This document shows positions 25,248-34,613 of a DNA stretch of 64,000 nucleotides, in pieces (the stretch's first letter is position 1; each line of letters opens with the position of its first letter). The notes under the pieces are model-generated. The model was not told where the DNA came from. It saw only the letters and a list, made by a program, of their open reading frames with translations, and ran no database searches. This stretch comes from Streptomyces sp. NBC_01335 (GTDB lineage: Bacteria > Actinomycetota > Actinomycetes > Streptomycetales > Streptomycetaceae), in the NCBI RefSeq assembly GCF_035953295.1, contig NZ_CP108370.1, forward strand, positions 5,423,001 through 5,487,000, given 5' to 3'. Both the position numbers and the translations under genes were made by a program.

Positions 25248-25649
25248 TCAGGGCTTTCGGCCGGCGCGGCGGGAGTGCGTGCCGGGCTCGGACGAGGGGA
25301 GTCCGTGTCCCAGAGCGCGCCTCAGCGCGAGGTGCGTCAGCCAGGCCGTCCCGAAGGTGAAGGGGGCGGCGGTGTCCTCGGCGGGGCCGGGAACGGCGGT
25401 GCAGACCAGCACGACGGCGAGCGGGATCCAGACGCGCAGCAGCACCTGCTGGGCGGCCGCCGTGCCCGGCGCGAGTCCGGCCAGTAAGGGCACGAGCAGC
25501 CCGGCCACGGCGAGCGGGACGGTGAGACCGGTGTGCTTCACCGCCTCGAACACCGTCCAGGCGAGCAGGAAGAGCCCCAGCGCTCCCCAGGCGAGGCGGC
25601 CTGCCACGGACGGGGACTTCGGCTCGGCCTCGGCGGTCTCCCGGGTCAT
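25248..25649 (-). CDS. Small hypothetical membrane protein
   Basis: A 133-aa protein with three hydrophobic helices (about 18-36, 43-64, 70-90) and a basic C-terminus. The ATG overlaps the stop of the amidase gene by four bases (ATGA), so the two are translationally coupled. No family recognised; it may be a membrane partner of unknown role. Confidence 0.8.
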   Translation of the reverse strand: MTRETAEAEPKSPSVAGRLAWGALGLFLLAWTVFEAVKHTGLTVPLAVAGLLVPLLAGLAPGTAAAQQVLLRVWIPLAVVLVCTAVPGPAEDTAAPFTFGTAWLTHLALRRALGHGLPSSEPGTHSRRAGRKP

Positions 25650-26869
25650 GTCGTCCCTCTCCGTATCGTGCGGTGGTGACGGTCGGACCACGGGTGGTCC
25701 GTGTGCGGGGAGTTCGCAGGGCCCGGGACCGCCGGCCCCACCCGGGGCAGCGCATCCTCCGCCGCGCGGACCGCGGCGAGCAGCCACGCGTCGGCGCCCC
25801 GGTCGGCCACCCACTGGAGGCCGACCGGGCAGCCGTCCCCGGTGAACCCGGCGGGAACGCTCGCCGCCGGATGCCCGCTCAGGTTGAACGCCCAGGTCAG
25901 GGCGGTCGAGTAGACCTCGCCCGGCCCCTCGTGCCCGTGCGGCCGGTTGGGGGTGGTGGGCGTCAGCAGCAGCGGCGTACGCGCGAACAGGCCGTCCAGC
26001 ACGAGGTCGTTCGCGCGCCGGGTCGCCACCGCCACGGCGTCCTCGGGCGCCCCGCCCCGTACGGCCAGCCAGGCCGGCGCGGGGTCCAGCAGCGCGCACC
26101 CGCCGGGCACCAGCCGCACCACGCCCGCCGCCACCAGCCGGTTCGCCGCCGCCCGCACCACCTCGGCCACCTCCGGATCGACGTCCGCGAAGCCCAGGTC
26201 CATGCTCAGCACGGCGGGCACGGGGAGGCGCACCGCCACCGGTTCGTACCCGTCCAGCACATGGCGCAGATACGGTTCGGCAGCCGTGGCCGACGGGGCC
26301 AGCACCCCCGCCGACGCCAACCCCGTCCGGTCCGGCGAGGGCAGCAGCCCGTTGGTCGTCTTCAGCCCGAACACCCCGCACCACGCGGCCGGCAGGCGCA
26401 CCGACCCGGCGCCGTCGCTGCCCGTCGCGAGCGGGACCATCCCCGCCGCGACCGCGACCGCCGACCCGGCCGAGGAACCGCCCGGAGTCCGGTCCGCCCG
26501 CCAGGGGTTGCGGGTCCGGCCGTACGCGCCCTGCCCCCAGGTCTGCCAGTACGTGCCCGGCCCCGGCACCGCCGTCGAGCCCACCGGCACCCCGCCCGCC
26601 CCGATCAGCCGCCGGGCCGCGTACGAACGGAGCCCGGCCGGGCCCTTCACCGCGAACGGCATTCCGCCCAGCGGCAGCAGGGCCGCCCCGGGCTCCCGGG
26701 CGAGAGCCTCCCGGCGCCACACCTCGATGAACGCGCCGAGCGACGGATCGAGTGCGTCGATCCGCTCCAGCGCCCGCCCCACCGCACCCGTCCCCTCCAC
26801 CGCACCAGTGTCACCCGCGCCGGTGCCGGTGTCCGGAGAATGCGCTCCCGGGCACTCGCTCCCGCGCAC
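25646..26869 (-). CDS. Amidase-signature family protein
   Basis: A 407-aa amidase-signature hydrolase. The Ser-cisSer-Lys triad region is visible: Lys in PFAVKGPAG, cis-Ser in [16 protein letters not shown], and the nucleophile Ser in [13 protein letters not shown]. It is shorter than the usual 450-500 aa, with a compact C-terminal part. Substrate unknown (aryl amides, nitrile-pathway amides or others). The first possible start is the GTG directly after the PBP stop; a GTG at 26800 (before [10 protein letters not shown]) would remove a low-complexity leader and is also plausible. Confidence 0.87.
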   Translation of the reverse strand: MRGSECPGAHSPDTGTGAGDTGAVEGTGAVGRALERIDALDPSLGAFIEVWRREALAREPGAALLPLGGMPFAVKGPAGLRSYAARRLIGAGGVPVGSTAVPGPGTYWQTWGQGAYGRTRNPWRADRTPGGSSAGSAVAVAAGMVPLATGSDGAGSVRLPAAWCGVFGLKTTNGLLPSPDRTGLASAGVLAPSATAAEPYLRHVLDGYEPVAVRLPVPAVLSMDLGFADVDPEVAEVVRAAANRLVAAGVVRLVPGGCALLDPAPAWLAVRGGAPEDAVAVATRRANDLVLDGLFARTPLLLTPTTPNRPHGHEGPGEVYSTALTWAFNLSGHPAASVPAGFTGDGCPVGLQWVADRGADAWLLAAVRAAEDALPRVGPAVPGPANSPHTDHPWSDRHHRTIRRGTT

Positions 26870-28348
26870 TCAGTCCCGCGGCAGCGCCGCCTCCATCACC
26901 GCGCGCGCGATCGGTGCCGCGCTGCCGCCGCCGCTGATGTCCGCGCGGTCCGCCGCCGCGTCCTCCACCACCACCGCGACCGCCACCTCCGGCCGGCCGG
27001 CCGCCTCCGACTGCGCCCAGCAGATGAACCAGGCGTACGGCGCCCCCGAGTTGTCGACCCCGTTCTGGGCGGTGCCCGTCTTGCCGCCGACCGTGACGCC
27101 GTCGATCGCCGCGTTGGTCCCGGTGCCGTTCTCCACCACGTCGACCATCATCCGCCGCAGCTGCACGGCCGTGGAGGGACTCATCGCGCGCCGGTAGGAG
27201 CGGGTGGAGGTCTGCGACACCGTGTCGCCGTCGTGCTTGGTCGTGCGGTCCACCAGATGCGGCTGGGCGATCTCGCCGTCGTTCGCCACGGCGGCGGCGA
27301 CCATCGCCATCTGGAGCGGGGTGGCCGTCGTGTCGAACTGCCCGATCGAGGACTGCGCCAGCTGGTCGTCGCTCATCTCCGTGTCGAAGTTGCTCTTCGC
27401 CACCCCCGACGGAATCCGCAGCCCGTCGTCGTTGAAGCCGAAGTCGCCCGCCGCCTCCACCATCCCGTCCAGGCCGACCTCCACCCCCAGATGCGCCATC
27501 ACGGTGTTGCAGGAGACCCGGATCGCCTCCGCCAGCGACGCCTTCTCGCAGCCGCTCGACTCGTTGGGCAGCACGGTGGACGTGCCCGGCAGCACGTACG
27601 GGGACGGGGTGTCGGTCTCCTCGTCCGGGTCGTCCACCACCCCGGCGTCCAGCGCCGCCGCCGCCGTCACGATCTTGAAGGCCGAACCGGGCGGATAGGT
27701 CTGCCGGATGGCCCGGTCGAGCATCGGCCGGCTCTCCGAGGCGTTGAGCCGCGTCCACGTGTCGGTCACCGCCGCACCGGTGCCGGAGAGCCGCTCGGGG
27801 TCGTACGACGGGGAGGAGACCAGGGCCAGGATCTTCCCGGTCGACGGCTCCAGCGCGGCCACCGCGCCCTTGCGGCCGGCCAGTCCCTCGTACGCGGCCC
27901 GCTGCACCGCGTCCCGGACGGTGGTGACCACGTCGCCGCCGGGCTGCCGGCCCCGGGTGAGGTCGTTCCAGAGCGGCAGCGGGGCGAGCAGCGAGGAGGT
28001 CCCGGAGAGGATGTCGTCCTCGGCGTTCTCGATGAGGGTGGTGCCGTACGTCTGCGAGGCGTAGCCCGTGACGGGGGCGTACAGCGGGCCGTGGAGGTAG
28101 GTGCGTTCCCAGGCGAGCTGCTCGCCGGTGTCCGTCGATCCGGTGACGGTGGCCGTCGCGTCGCCGCTGCCCGTGTGCACCAGGATGTTGCCGCGCGGCT
28201 GGTCGTAACGGGCGATCGTGTTGCGGCGGTTGGCGGGGTTGGCGGTCAGCTCGTCGGCCTCGAAGACCTGGACGCGGGCCGCGTTCGCCAGCAGCGCCAG
28301 CAACAGCAGCAGACAGAAGGCGGCGGCCCGCCGGATGTACCGGATCAC
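26870..28348 (-). CDS. Class B penicillin-binding protein (transpeptidase)
   Basis: A 492-aa monofunctional transpeptidase anchored by an N-terminal helix (AAAFCLLLLLALLANAA). Catalytic motifs: SxxK as PPGSAFKIVT, SxN as VSCNT, and KTG as GGKTGTAQNG. The dimerisation/pedestal region covers about 30-160. The GTG start overlaps the SEDS gene stop (GTGA), so the two partners are coupled, as expected for a SEDS-bPBP pair that polymerises and crosslinks peptidoglycan. It is shorter than FtsI (no PASTA domains). Confidence 0.95.
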   Translation of the reverse strand: MIRYIRRAAAFCLLLLLALLANAARVQVFEADELTANPANRRNTIARYDQPRGNILVHTGSGDATATVTGSTDTGEQLAWERTYLHGPLYAPVTGYASQTYGTTLIENAEDDILSGTSSLLAPLPLWNDLTRGRQPGGDVVTTVRDAVQRAAYEGLAGRKGAVAALEPSTGKILALVSSPSYDPERLSGTGAAVTDTWTRLNASESRPMLDRAIRQTYPPGSAFKIVTAAAALDAGVVDDPDEETDTPSPYVLPGTSTVLPNESSGCEKASLAEAIRVSCNTVMAHLGVEVGLDGMVEAAGDFGFNDDGLRIPSGVAKSNFDTEMSDDQLAQSSIGQFDTTATPLQMAMVAAAVANDGEIAQPHLVDRTTKHDGDTVSQTSTRSYRRAMSPSTAVQLRRMMVDVVENGTGTNAAIDGVTVGGKTGTAQNGVDNSGAPYAWFICWAQSEAAGRPEVAVAVVVEDAAADRADISGGGSAAPIARAVMEAALPRD

Positions 28349-29724
28349 TGCTCGTCCTCCACGATCGGGGCGATGACGCCGGTCTCGGGCTGACCCGGGC
28401 GCGGGGTGCGGGCCTGGTCGCTGACCCTGATCAGCAGCGCCACGATGATCCAGTTGGTGACGACCGAGGAACCGCCCTGCGCCAGGAACGGCATCGCCAT
28501 GCCCGTCAGCGGGATCAGCCCCATCACCCCGCCCGCGATCACGAACACCTGGAGCGCCAGGATCGAGGCGAGCCCGACGGCGAGCAGCTGTCCGAACGGG
28601 TCGCGCAGTGCGAGCCCCGCCCGGTAACCGCGCGCCACCATCAGCGCGTACAGCAGGAAGACGGCGGTCAGCCCGGCCAGGCCCAGCTCCTCGCCCGCCG
28701 TCGCCAGGATGAAGTCGGACTTCGCGGCGAAGCCGATCAGGATGGAGTGCCCGAGCCCGAGACCCGTACCGAGCATCCCGCCCTCGGCGAACGCGAAGAG
28801 CGACTGCGCCAGCTGGCTCGGCCCCCGTCCCGCGTCGATGGTGGCGAAGGGGTCCAGCCAGTCCTGCACCCGGCTGTGCACATGCGGTTCGAACGAGCCG
28901 ACGACGAAGGCCCCGACCGCCGCGAGCAGCAGTCCGACCGCGATCCAGCCGATGCGCCCGGTCGCCACGTACAGCAGGATCACGAACAGTCCGAAGAAGA
29001 GCAGCGAGGTCCCCAGGTCGCGTTCGAGGACGAGGACCCCGACGCTCAGCAGCCAGATCGCCACGATGGGACCGAGCACCCGGCCGGTGGGCAGCTGGAG
29101 TTTCCAGACGGTGCGGCCGGAGTACGCCAGGGCGTTGCGGTTGGCCGCGAGGTACGCGGCGAAGAACACCGCCAGCAGGATCTTCGCGAACTCGCCCGGC
29201 TGGAAGGAGAACCCGCCGACCCGGATCCAGATGCGGGCGCCGTTCACCGCCGGGAAGAAGATCGGCACGATCATCAGCACCAGCGCGGTCGCGACCGAGA
29301 GGTAGGCGTACCGCTGGAGCACCCGGTGGTCGCGGAGCAGCACCACCACCACGATGAAGAGCGCCACCCCGAGCGTCGACCAGATCAGCTGGGTGGGCGC
29401 CGCCGTGTCCGAGGGCGTCTCCAGGTCGAGGCGGTAGATCAGCACCAGGCCCAGCCCGTTGAGGAGCACGGCGATCGGCAGCAGCAGCGGATCGGCGTAC
29501 GGGGCGCGGAAGCGGACCGCCAGATGCGCGAGGAGCGCCAGCAGCCCGAGCCCGCCGCCGTAACCCGCGACGTCGGGCGGTACGGCGTCGTCGTGGGCGA
29601 GGCCGACCGCCGCGTAGCCGTAGACGGAGATGAGGACCGCCCCGACGAGGAGGGAGAGCTCCACGCCGCGCCGTCTGGGCAGCCGGAGCGGGGGCGGGGG
29701 AGAGTCCACCGTCGGTGCGGTCAT
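28345..29724 (-). CDS. SEDS family peptidoglycan glycosyltransferase (FtsW/RodA-type)
   Basis: A 459-aa polytopic protein with about ten to twelve helices. SEDS features include NPSKILLAVF-like FAKILLAVFFAAYL, ERDLGTSLLFFGLF with the acidic residue of the catalytic loop, GLGLGHSILIGFAAKSDFILATAGEELG, and MGLIPLTGMAMPFLAQGGSS near the C-terminus. It polymerises lipid II with the adjacent class B PBP. It differs from the mre-linked rodA and division ftsW loci by context, so it is probably an additional growth or sporulation SEDS pair. Confidence 0.95.
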   Translation of the reverse strand: MTAPTVDSPPPPLRLPRRRGVELSLLVGAVLISVYGYAAVGLAHDDAVPPDVAGYGGGLGLLALLAHLAVRFRAPYADPLLLPIAVLLNGLGLVLIYRLDLETPSDTAAPTQLIWSTLGVALFIVVVVLLRDHRVLQRYAYLSVATALVLMIVPIFFPAVNGARIWIRVGGFSFQPGEFAKILLAVFFAAYLAANRNALAYSGRTVWKLQLPTGRVLGPIVAIWLLSVGVLVLERDLGTSLLFFGLFVILLYVATGRIGWIAVGLLLAAVGAFVVGSFEPHVHSRVQDWLDPFATIDAGRGPSQLAQSLFAFAEGGMLGTGLGLGHSILIGFAAKSDFILATAGEELGLAGLTAVFLLYALMVARGYRAGLALRDPFGQLLAVGLASILALQVFVIAGGVMGLIPLTGMAMPFLAQGGSSVVTNWIIVALLIRVSDQARTPRPGQPETGVIAPIVEDEQ

Positions 29725-29823
29725 GCCAGGAACGTAGCAAGCGCGGGAGGTTATTTCCCTTATGTCATAGTTCGGCGCTCGCGCTGATGTCCCCGGCCCG
29801 CGACCCCGCCGACCGTGGACGCG

Positions 29824-29865
29824 CCGCCGCCCGGGTCCTCGCGAGGCGAGCGACCCGGGCGGCGG
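29824..29865 (-). terminator. Terminator of the SH3b gene
   Basis: The 14-bp arms CCGCCGCCCGGGTC and GACCCGGGCGGCGG enclose a second small stem (CTCG/CGAG), located 34 bp after the gene's stop on the minus strand. Confidence 0.75.
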
Positions 29866-29898
29866 ACGTGCGGTGCGGAGGCGTGCGGTGAAGAGGTG

Positions 29899-30444
29899 TC
29901 AGCACCAGTCGGGGGCCGCGCCGAGGTTCTCGATGTAGCGCGCGGACCCCCACGCCCAGGTGCCGTTGGTCAGCAGGTACCAGCGGTCGTTGCCGTCCAC
30001 GCTGTCGCCCCGGGTCTTGCAGAAGATGTCGACGATCGTGCCGTACGGCACCTCGCCCACCACCCGGCTGCTGCGGGTCGGACGGTCGCGGAGCAGCAGG
30101 CTCGGCCGGGCGATGACCCGCCCCCGGTACGTCACCTTCGGCGCCGCGGGCTCCACCTGCGGCTCGGCCGACGGCCTGCCGTGTTCGCCCGGCTTGACCT
30201 GGGGCTCGACGGCCGGCCTCCCGTGTTCGCCCGGCTTCGCCTGCGGCTCGACGGCCGGCCTGCCGTGGCCGGCGTGGTGCTCGTGCCCGGGTGCCGGGTC
30301 GGCGGCGGCGATGACGTGGTGGTGCGGGTGGTCCACCGGCTGCGGGAGGGGGCCGGCGGCGAACGTGGGGGCGGCGGCCGTCAGCGCGGCGAGCACGCCG
30401 GCGGCGACACCGAGACCGATGCGGCGGAGGGACGGAGAGGACAT
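29899..30444 (-). CDS. Secreted SH3b-domain protein with His-rich repeats
   Basis: A 181-aa exported protein. A signal peptide (GLGVAAGVLAALTAAAPTFA) is followed by a His-rich stretch (DHPHHHVIAA) and three tandem 15-residue repeats of the type HGRPAVEPQxKPGE (about 59-102). The C-terminal domain (about 110-181) is a bacterial SH3-like domain (ARPSLLLRDRPTRSSRVVGEVPYGTIVDIFCKTRG, WYLLTNGTWAWGSARYI) with two Cys residues that may form a disulphide. It may bind the cell wall. ATG with GGAGG upstream. Confidence 0.88.
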   Translation of the reverse strand: MSSPSLRRIGLGVAAGVLAALTAAAPTFAAGPLPQPVDHPHHHVIAAADPAPGHEHHAGHGRPAVEPQAKPGEHGRPAVEPQVKPGEHGRPSAEPQVEPAAPKVTYRGRVIARPSLLLRDRPTRSSRVVGEVPYGTIVDIFCKTRGDSVDGNDRWYLLTNGTWAWGSARYIENLGAAPDWC

Positions 30445-30723
30445 GCTGCCTCCAGAGAACGTGGGGGGCGAGGTGCGGGGCCGCGGCCCGGGGGCCGCTC
30501 CCCGCACGCTAGGTTCGCCACGTCGCGCACGCATAGAGTCGCTCTGGGTGATGTACGCGGACGGGGGACGGCCGATGGGCCGTCCGGGTGTATCCGCCGC
30601 CCGCCCGCTCCCGCCCGTGCGCCCCGGCCGACGGCCCGTGCGCCGGTGCGCCGCAAGGCCGCCGGGGGAAGCCCCTGCCGGAGTGCCGCGCCGGAAGCGC
30701 GGCGCCCCGGTGGCGTGCGCGTC

Positions 30724-31074
30724 TCAGCTGTTGTACGGGTTCTGGCCCGGGGCGTGCCCCTGCTGCGGGGCCTGGCCCGGCTGGGCGGGGTGGCCGGCCT
30801 GGCCCGCCTGGCCGAAGGGGTTGGCGCCGTCAGGGCCCGCAGCGTACTGGGCCAGCAGGGCGTCCGCCTGCTCCTTGGCTATCTTCTGCTCCCCGCCGCA
30901 GAAGGTGCACTGCGTCGCGTACCTGACCGAGATCGGGAAGAGCGGGACGAAGAACAGCGTGAACTTGGTGACCCGCTTGCGGAGGGTGTGCGCGGCCGGG
31001 TTGCCGCACCAGCCGCACACCATCGTCAGGACGGCCAGCTGGTACAGGTAGCCCCGAGTGCCGAAAATGATCAT
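30724..31074 (-). CDS. Zinc-ribbon domain protein
   Basis: A 116-aa protein. Two Cys pairs, CGWCG (about 20-24) and CTFCGG (about 56-61), can coordinate zinc; the segment between (KFTLFFVPLFPISVRYATQ) is hydrophobic. This matches a conserved actinobacterial zinc-ribbon family. The C-terminal 40 residues are Gly/Pro/Gln/Ala-rich (NPFGQAGQAGHPAQPGQ). ATG with AAGGAGAG upstream. Role unknown. Confidence 0.88.
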   Translation of the reverse strand: MIIFGTRGYLYQLAVLTMVCGWCGNPAAHTLRKRVTKFTLFFVPLFPISVRYATQCTFCGGEQKIAKEQADALLAQYAAGPDGANPFGQAGQAGHPAQPGQAPQQGHAPGQNPYNS

Positions 31075-31201
31075 GTCGTGTCTCTCCTTGTTGCCTTCGG
31101 TACGGTTGTGCCGCGGGCCCGAGGGCCCCGCCTCCCCGCGATACGGCGTACCGGTCGATCCGGCACTCCGGTGGTCCGGCCTCCCCGGACGCGCGCCCGG
31201 C

Positions 31202-33307
31202 TCAGCCCCGGCCGTCCCCGTGGCGCAGCGCCTGCCGGCACAGCGTCAGCAGGCGTTCGTCCTCCTGGATGTCCAAGCCGGCGTACCCGCCGTCCCGGGC
31301 GTTGTGACGGCGTACGGAGGACAGCTCGGCGCGCAGGGTGCGCGCCGCCCCGGACCCTGCCGCAGCCGTCCCCGTCCGCGCCAGCGTGTCCGCCACCCGG
31401 ACGCGGACGTACGCGTTCTGCGTCCACGCGGCCAGCAGCACCGGCCACGTTTCGGCGGACCGCCCCGAAACCTCGCACAGTGCGAGCGCGGCGTCCACCC
31501 GTACCCAGAGATCGTCGTGTGCCAGCAGTGCGCGCAGCCGGGGTCCGGCCACCGCGGCCCTGTCGCCGAGCCGGCCCAGCGCCTTGGCCGCCGCCCGCAG
31601 GTCGAGGCCGTCCGCCGCCGCCAGACCGTCCAGCAGCACCGGCAGCACCGCGTCGACGTCGCCGGAGACCGAGTAGAGCGCGTCCGCCACGTCGACCGCC
31701 CCGCGCGGGTCCGACCGGCGCAGCAGCGCCTCCAGCTCCCCGACCGCGCCCCGCGCCCCCGGCCCGAACGCGCCGAGCGTCCGCAGCGCCGAGAGCCGCA
31801 CGTGCCAGGCCGAGGGCTCCCGGGCCGCCCGCAGGACGCGGAGCACCTCGGGCGTCGCCTCGTCCGCCCGCAGCGAGGCGAGGGCGTCCATCAGCGGAAC
31901 GGCCCCGTCCTGCCCGGACGGGGCCGGCGGGACCGCCGCCAGTCTCCGGCGCAGCGCCCCGGCCAGCGGGGACGCGACCGGCCCGAGACCCGCGACGGCG
32001 TGCCCGAGGTTGTGCGGCACGACCGGCCCCTCCAGCACGGCGGCCAGCACCGGCAGCGCCCGGGGGTCGCCGATGTTGGCCAGCGCCCGCACCGCCGGGT
32101 CGAGGCTCGGCTGCCCGTGGTCCCACAGCCTGACCCAGCTCTCGGGAGTGACCGCCACCTGCGCCGCCAGCGCGTCGGCGGCCGGTGCGGCGAGCGTGTG
32201 GACGTCGGCCAGCAGATACGCGGCGGCGTCGCGGAGCCGGGGCTCGGGCTCGGCGAGCTGTTCCCCGACCAGCCGCACCACCTCGTCGTACGAACCCCGC
32301 CACGCCCGGATCAGCCCGTCGCTCATCCGGACCGCGTCCAGCCGCTGCCCCTCGTCCGGGCTGCACAGCTGGTCGGCCAGGAGCGCCACCCGGTCCTCCA
32401 CCCGGTCGCCGAGCGCCCCGTGCAGGGTGCGCAGCAGATCGGCGGCCCAGGGGGCGCCCCGCCCGGCCGTCTCCGCCGCGTGCAGGGCGCGCAACTGACC
32501 GATCAGCGTCGGCGACTGGGCGCCCTCCCGGGCCGCGGCCTCGGCGGCGGCCCGGGCGGCCGGGCCGGACGGAGGGTGCACCGCGCGCAGGTCCCGCAGC
32601 AGAGCCGAGACCCTGGGCACGATGTCGACGGGGAGCGCGCCGGGCGCGCACCGCGCCAACTGCGCGAGGGCCGCCAGCCGGAGGCCCGGCGCGTACTCCT
32701 GCATCGCGAGCCGGCTCAGCCAGTGCGCCGCCGCGTCGGCCACCGTGTCGTGGCGCAGGGCGAGCCGGCCGGCCGCCTCGACGAGGGCGAGCCGCACCTC
32801 CTCGTCCTGCTCCACCGGCAGCCGCTTCCGCAGCAGCGCGAGACATCGCTCCGGTTCGGTGTGGAGCGTGGCGAGCGCCAGGGGAGCCGCGAGCCGCACG
32901 CCGCGATCGTGGTCGTCCAGCAGCTGGACGAAGACCTCCGCCCCGGCGCAGACGGCCGCCGCGGCCATGGCGTAGTTGGCGGCGCCCTCGATCTCGTCCT
33001 CGTCGAGTTCGTCCTCGTCGTCCTCGTCCAGTTCGATGCCGCCGATGCTGGTCAGCAGCTCCACGATGCTGCCGCGCTCGGCCACCGAGGGATCGGCGAC
33101 CAGCTCGAAGAGGAACGGGATGCACGCGAGCGTGCAGGCGTAGACGTCGCCCTGGTGGTGGACGGCGCCGTACATCCCGTCCAGCGCGCGTTCGCGTTGC
33201 CCCGGGTCCGCCGAGGCCAGCCCGGCCAGCAGCGCCGGAACATCGTCGGCCGGTCCGTAGGCATGCTGCATCGAGGCCCAGTCCACCTCGTCGATCCCCG
33301 AGAACAC
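31202..33307 (-). CDS. HEAT-repeat protein
   Basis: A 701-aa cytoplasmic alpha-solenoid. Repeated paired helices of about 30-40 residues with LAxLxxLG-type patterns (for example VRVADTLARTG, ALRTLGAFGPGARGAVGEL, ALANIGDPRALPVLAAVLEG) run through most of the protein. Acidic tract DEDDEDELDEDE lies at about 150. The GTG of VFSGIDEVDW is chosen because GGGGAGGGG lies 9 bp upstream; two earlier in-frame starts add at most 16 residues. Likely a protein-protein interaction scaffold; no partner is indicated by neighbours. Confidence 0.85.
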   Translation of the reverse strand: MFSGIDEVDWASMQHAYGPADDVPALLAGLASADPGQRERALDGMYGAVHHQGDVYACTLACIPFLFELVADPSVAERGSIVELLTSIGGIELDEDDEDELDEDEIEGAANYAMAAAAVCAGAEVFVQLLDDHDRGVRLAAPLALATLHTEPERCLALLRKRLPVEQDEEVRLALVEAAGRLALRHDTVADAAAHWLSRLAMQEYAPGLRLAALAQLARCAPGALPVDIVPRVSALLRDLRAVHPPSGPAARAAAEAAAREGAQSPTLIGQLRALHAAETAGRGAPWAADLLRTLHGALGDRVEDRVALLADQLCSPDEGQRLDAVRMSDGLIRAWRGSYDEVVRLVGEQLAEPEPRLRDAAAYLLADVHTLAAPAADALAAQVAVTPESWVRLWDHGQPSLDPAVRALANIGDPRALPVLAAVLEGPVVPHNLGHAVAGLGPVASPLAGALRRRLAAVPPAPSGQDGAVPLMDALASLRADEATPEVLRVLRAAREPSAWHVRLSALRTLGAFGPGARGAVGELEALLRRSDPRGAVDVADALYSVSGDVDAVLPVLLDGLAAADGLDLRAAAKALGRLGDRAAVAGPRLRALLAHDDLWVRVDAALALCEVSGRSAETWPVLLAAWTQNAYVRVRVADTLARTGTAAAGSGAARTLRAELSSVRRHNARDGGYAGLDIQEDERLLTLCRQALRHGDGRG

Positions 33308-33550
33308 TCCGGCCATCCCCTCCCCGATCACGACGCTCAACCGCTGCGACGGCACCTGACCGGAGTTGGTTCCCGGAACGGCCCACGCCCGCCTCGCACC
33401 GAGTCTGCCCCAGGTCCGCGGTGGTCCGCCCGGCGGACGGGCCTTTCCCGCCGCCGCGGAGCGAGGCTGTGGGAGACCTGTGGTGCGGGAGGTCCCGGAG
33501 GCGGCCCGTGGGGGCGGCCGGGCGGTCCCCGCACGCTCCGGCGGGCGCCG

Positions 33551-34468
33551 TCACGCGCCGGGGCGGCGCCCCCGGCGGCCGGTGGGCAGCGGACGGGCCC
33601 GGTTCGGGTTGATGAGCGGCCCGAGCAGGTCCCCGTACGTCTCCAGGCGTGCGGCCATGTCGCCCGCGAGGAACACCAGCTCCTCCGGGGCGCCGCACGC
33701 CTCGATCTCCTCCCAGGTGACGGGCGCGGAGACGGCCGGTTCGGGGCGGGCGCGGAGGGTGTACGGGGTGGCGGTGGTCTTCGCCGCCGCGTTCTGGCTG
33801 AAATCGACGAACACCTTCCCCGGCCGCAGATCCCGCTTCATCCGGTGGACGACCAGATCCGGCAGCGCCGCCTCCGCCTCGACCGCGAGCTTCTTCGCGT
33901 ACGCCGTCACCTTGTCGGACGGGGCGGGCTCCAGCGGGACGAGCAGATGCAGGCCCTTGGAGCCGGAGGTCTTCCCGTGGGCGAGCAGCCCGTCGGCCGC
34001 CAGCCGCTCGCGCAGCCACCCGGCAACCGCGCAGCACTCGACCACGCTCGCCGGGGCGCCCGGGTCCAGGTCGAAGACCATCCGGTCGGCGACGCCCGGT
34101 GCGTCCGCCTGCCACTGCGGGGTGTGGAACTCGACCATGAGATTGGCCGCCCACATCAGCGAGGCCAGGTCCTGGACCATGACCTGGGCCGCTTCCCGCT
34201 CCCCCCGGTGCGGGACGCGCGCCGTACGCACCCAGGCGGGCGTACCGGGCGGCGGGTTCTTGGAGAAGAAGTGCTGGCCCTCCGCACCGTCGGGATACCG
34301 CAGGAAGGAGACCGGCCGGTTGTACAGATGGGCGAGCAGCGCCCCCGCGACCGTGGCGGCGTAGTAGTGCAGCACCTCGCCCTTGGTCGTGCCGGTGGCC
34401 GGGTACACCACCTTGTCCAGGTTGCTGAGCGCCAGGCGCCGCCCCTCCACCTGCGTGATCGGCGTCAT
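33551..34468 (-). CDS. LigD-type NHEJ polymerase domain protein
   Basis: A 305-aa stand-alone archaeo-eukaryotic-primase-like polymerase (LigD PolDom) that fills gaps during non-homologous end joining. It shows the expected elements: LSNLDKVVYP near the N-terminus, SFLRYPDG, catalytic acids in MVFDLDPG, GSKGLHLLVPL, and VFVDFSQNAAAKTTATPYTLRA. It lacks the ligase and phosphoesterase parts of full LigD. ATG at 34468. Divergent from ku with 145 bp between, so they form an NHEJ module. Confidence 0.95.
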   Translation of the reverse strand: MTPITQVEGRRLALSNLDKVVYPATGTTKGEVLHYYAATVAGALLAHLYNRPVSFLRYPDGAEGQHFFSKNPPPGTPAWVRTARVPHRGEREAAQVMVQDLASLMWAANLMVEFHTPQWQADAPGVADRMVFDLDPGAPASVVECCAVAGWLRERLAADGLLAHGKTSGSKGLHLLVPLEPAPSDKVTAYAKKLAVEAEAALPDLVVHRMKRDLRPGKVFVDFSQNAAAKTTATPYTLRARPEPAVSAPVTWEEIEACGAPEELVFLAGDMAARLETYGDLLGPLINPNRARPLPTGRRGRRPGA

Positions 34469-34613
34469 ACGATAAGAATCACACGAATCGCCCGACATGT
34501 GCGCCATGCGAGAAGTGTGCGCAGTGCGATGTGTACGCGTGCGCCGGAGCGGCCGAGACCGCCGGGCGGGGCCGCCGGAATCGTCGGGGCATGGTCGTCG
34601 GAAGGGGTCGAGA

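Noticed and set aside
26870..29740. A 956-aa open frame on the minus strand spanning both the PBP and SEDS genes
   Set aside because: Only its last 492 codons are the PBP. The upstream part is an out-of-frame reading of the SEDS gene with Arg/Pro-rich shadow composition, and the PBP has its own GTG overlapping the SEDS stop.
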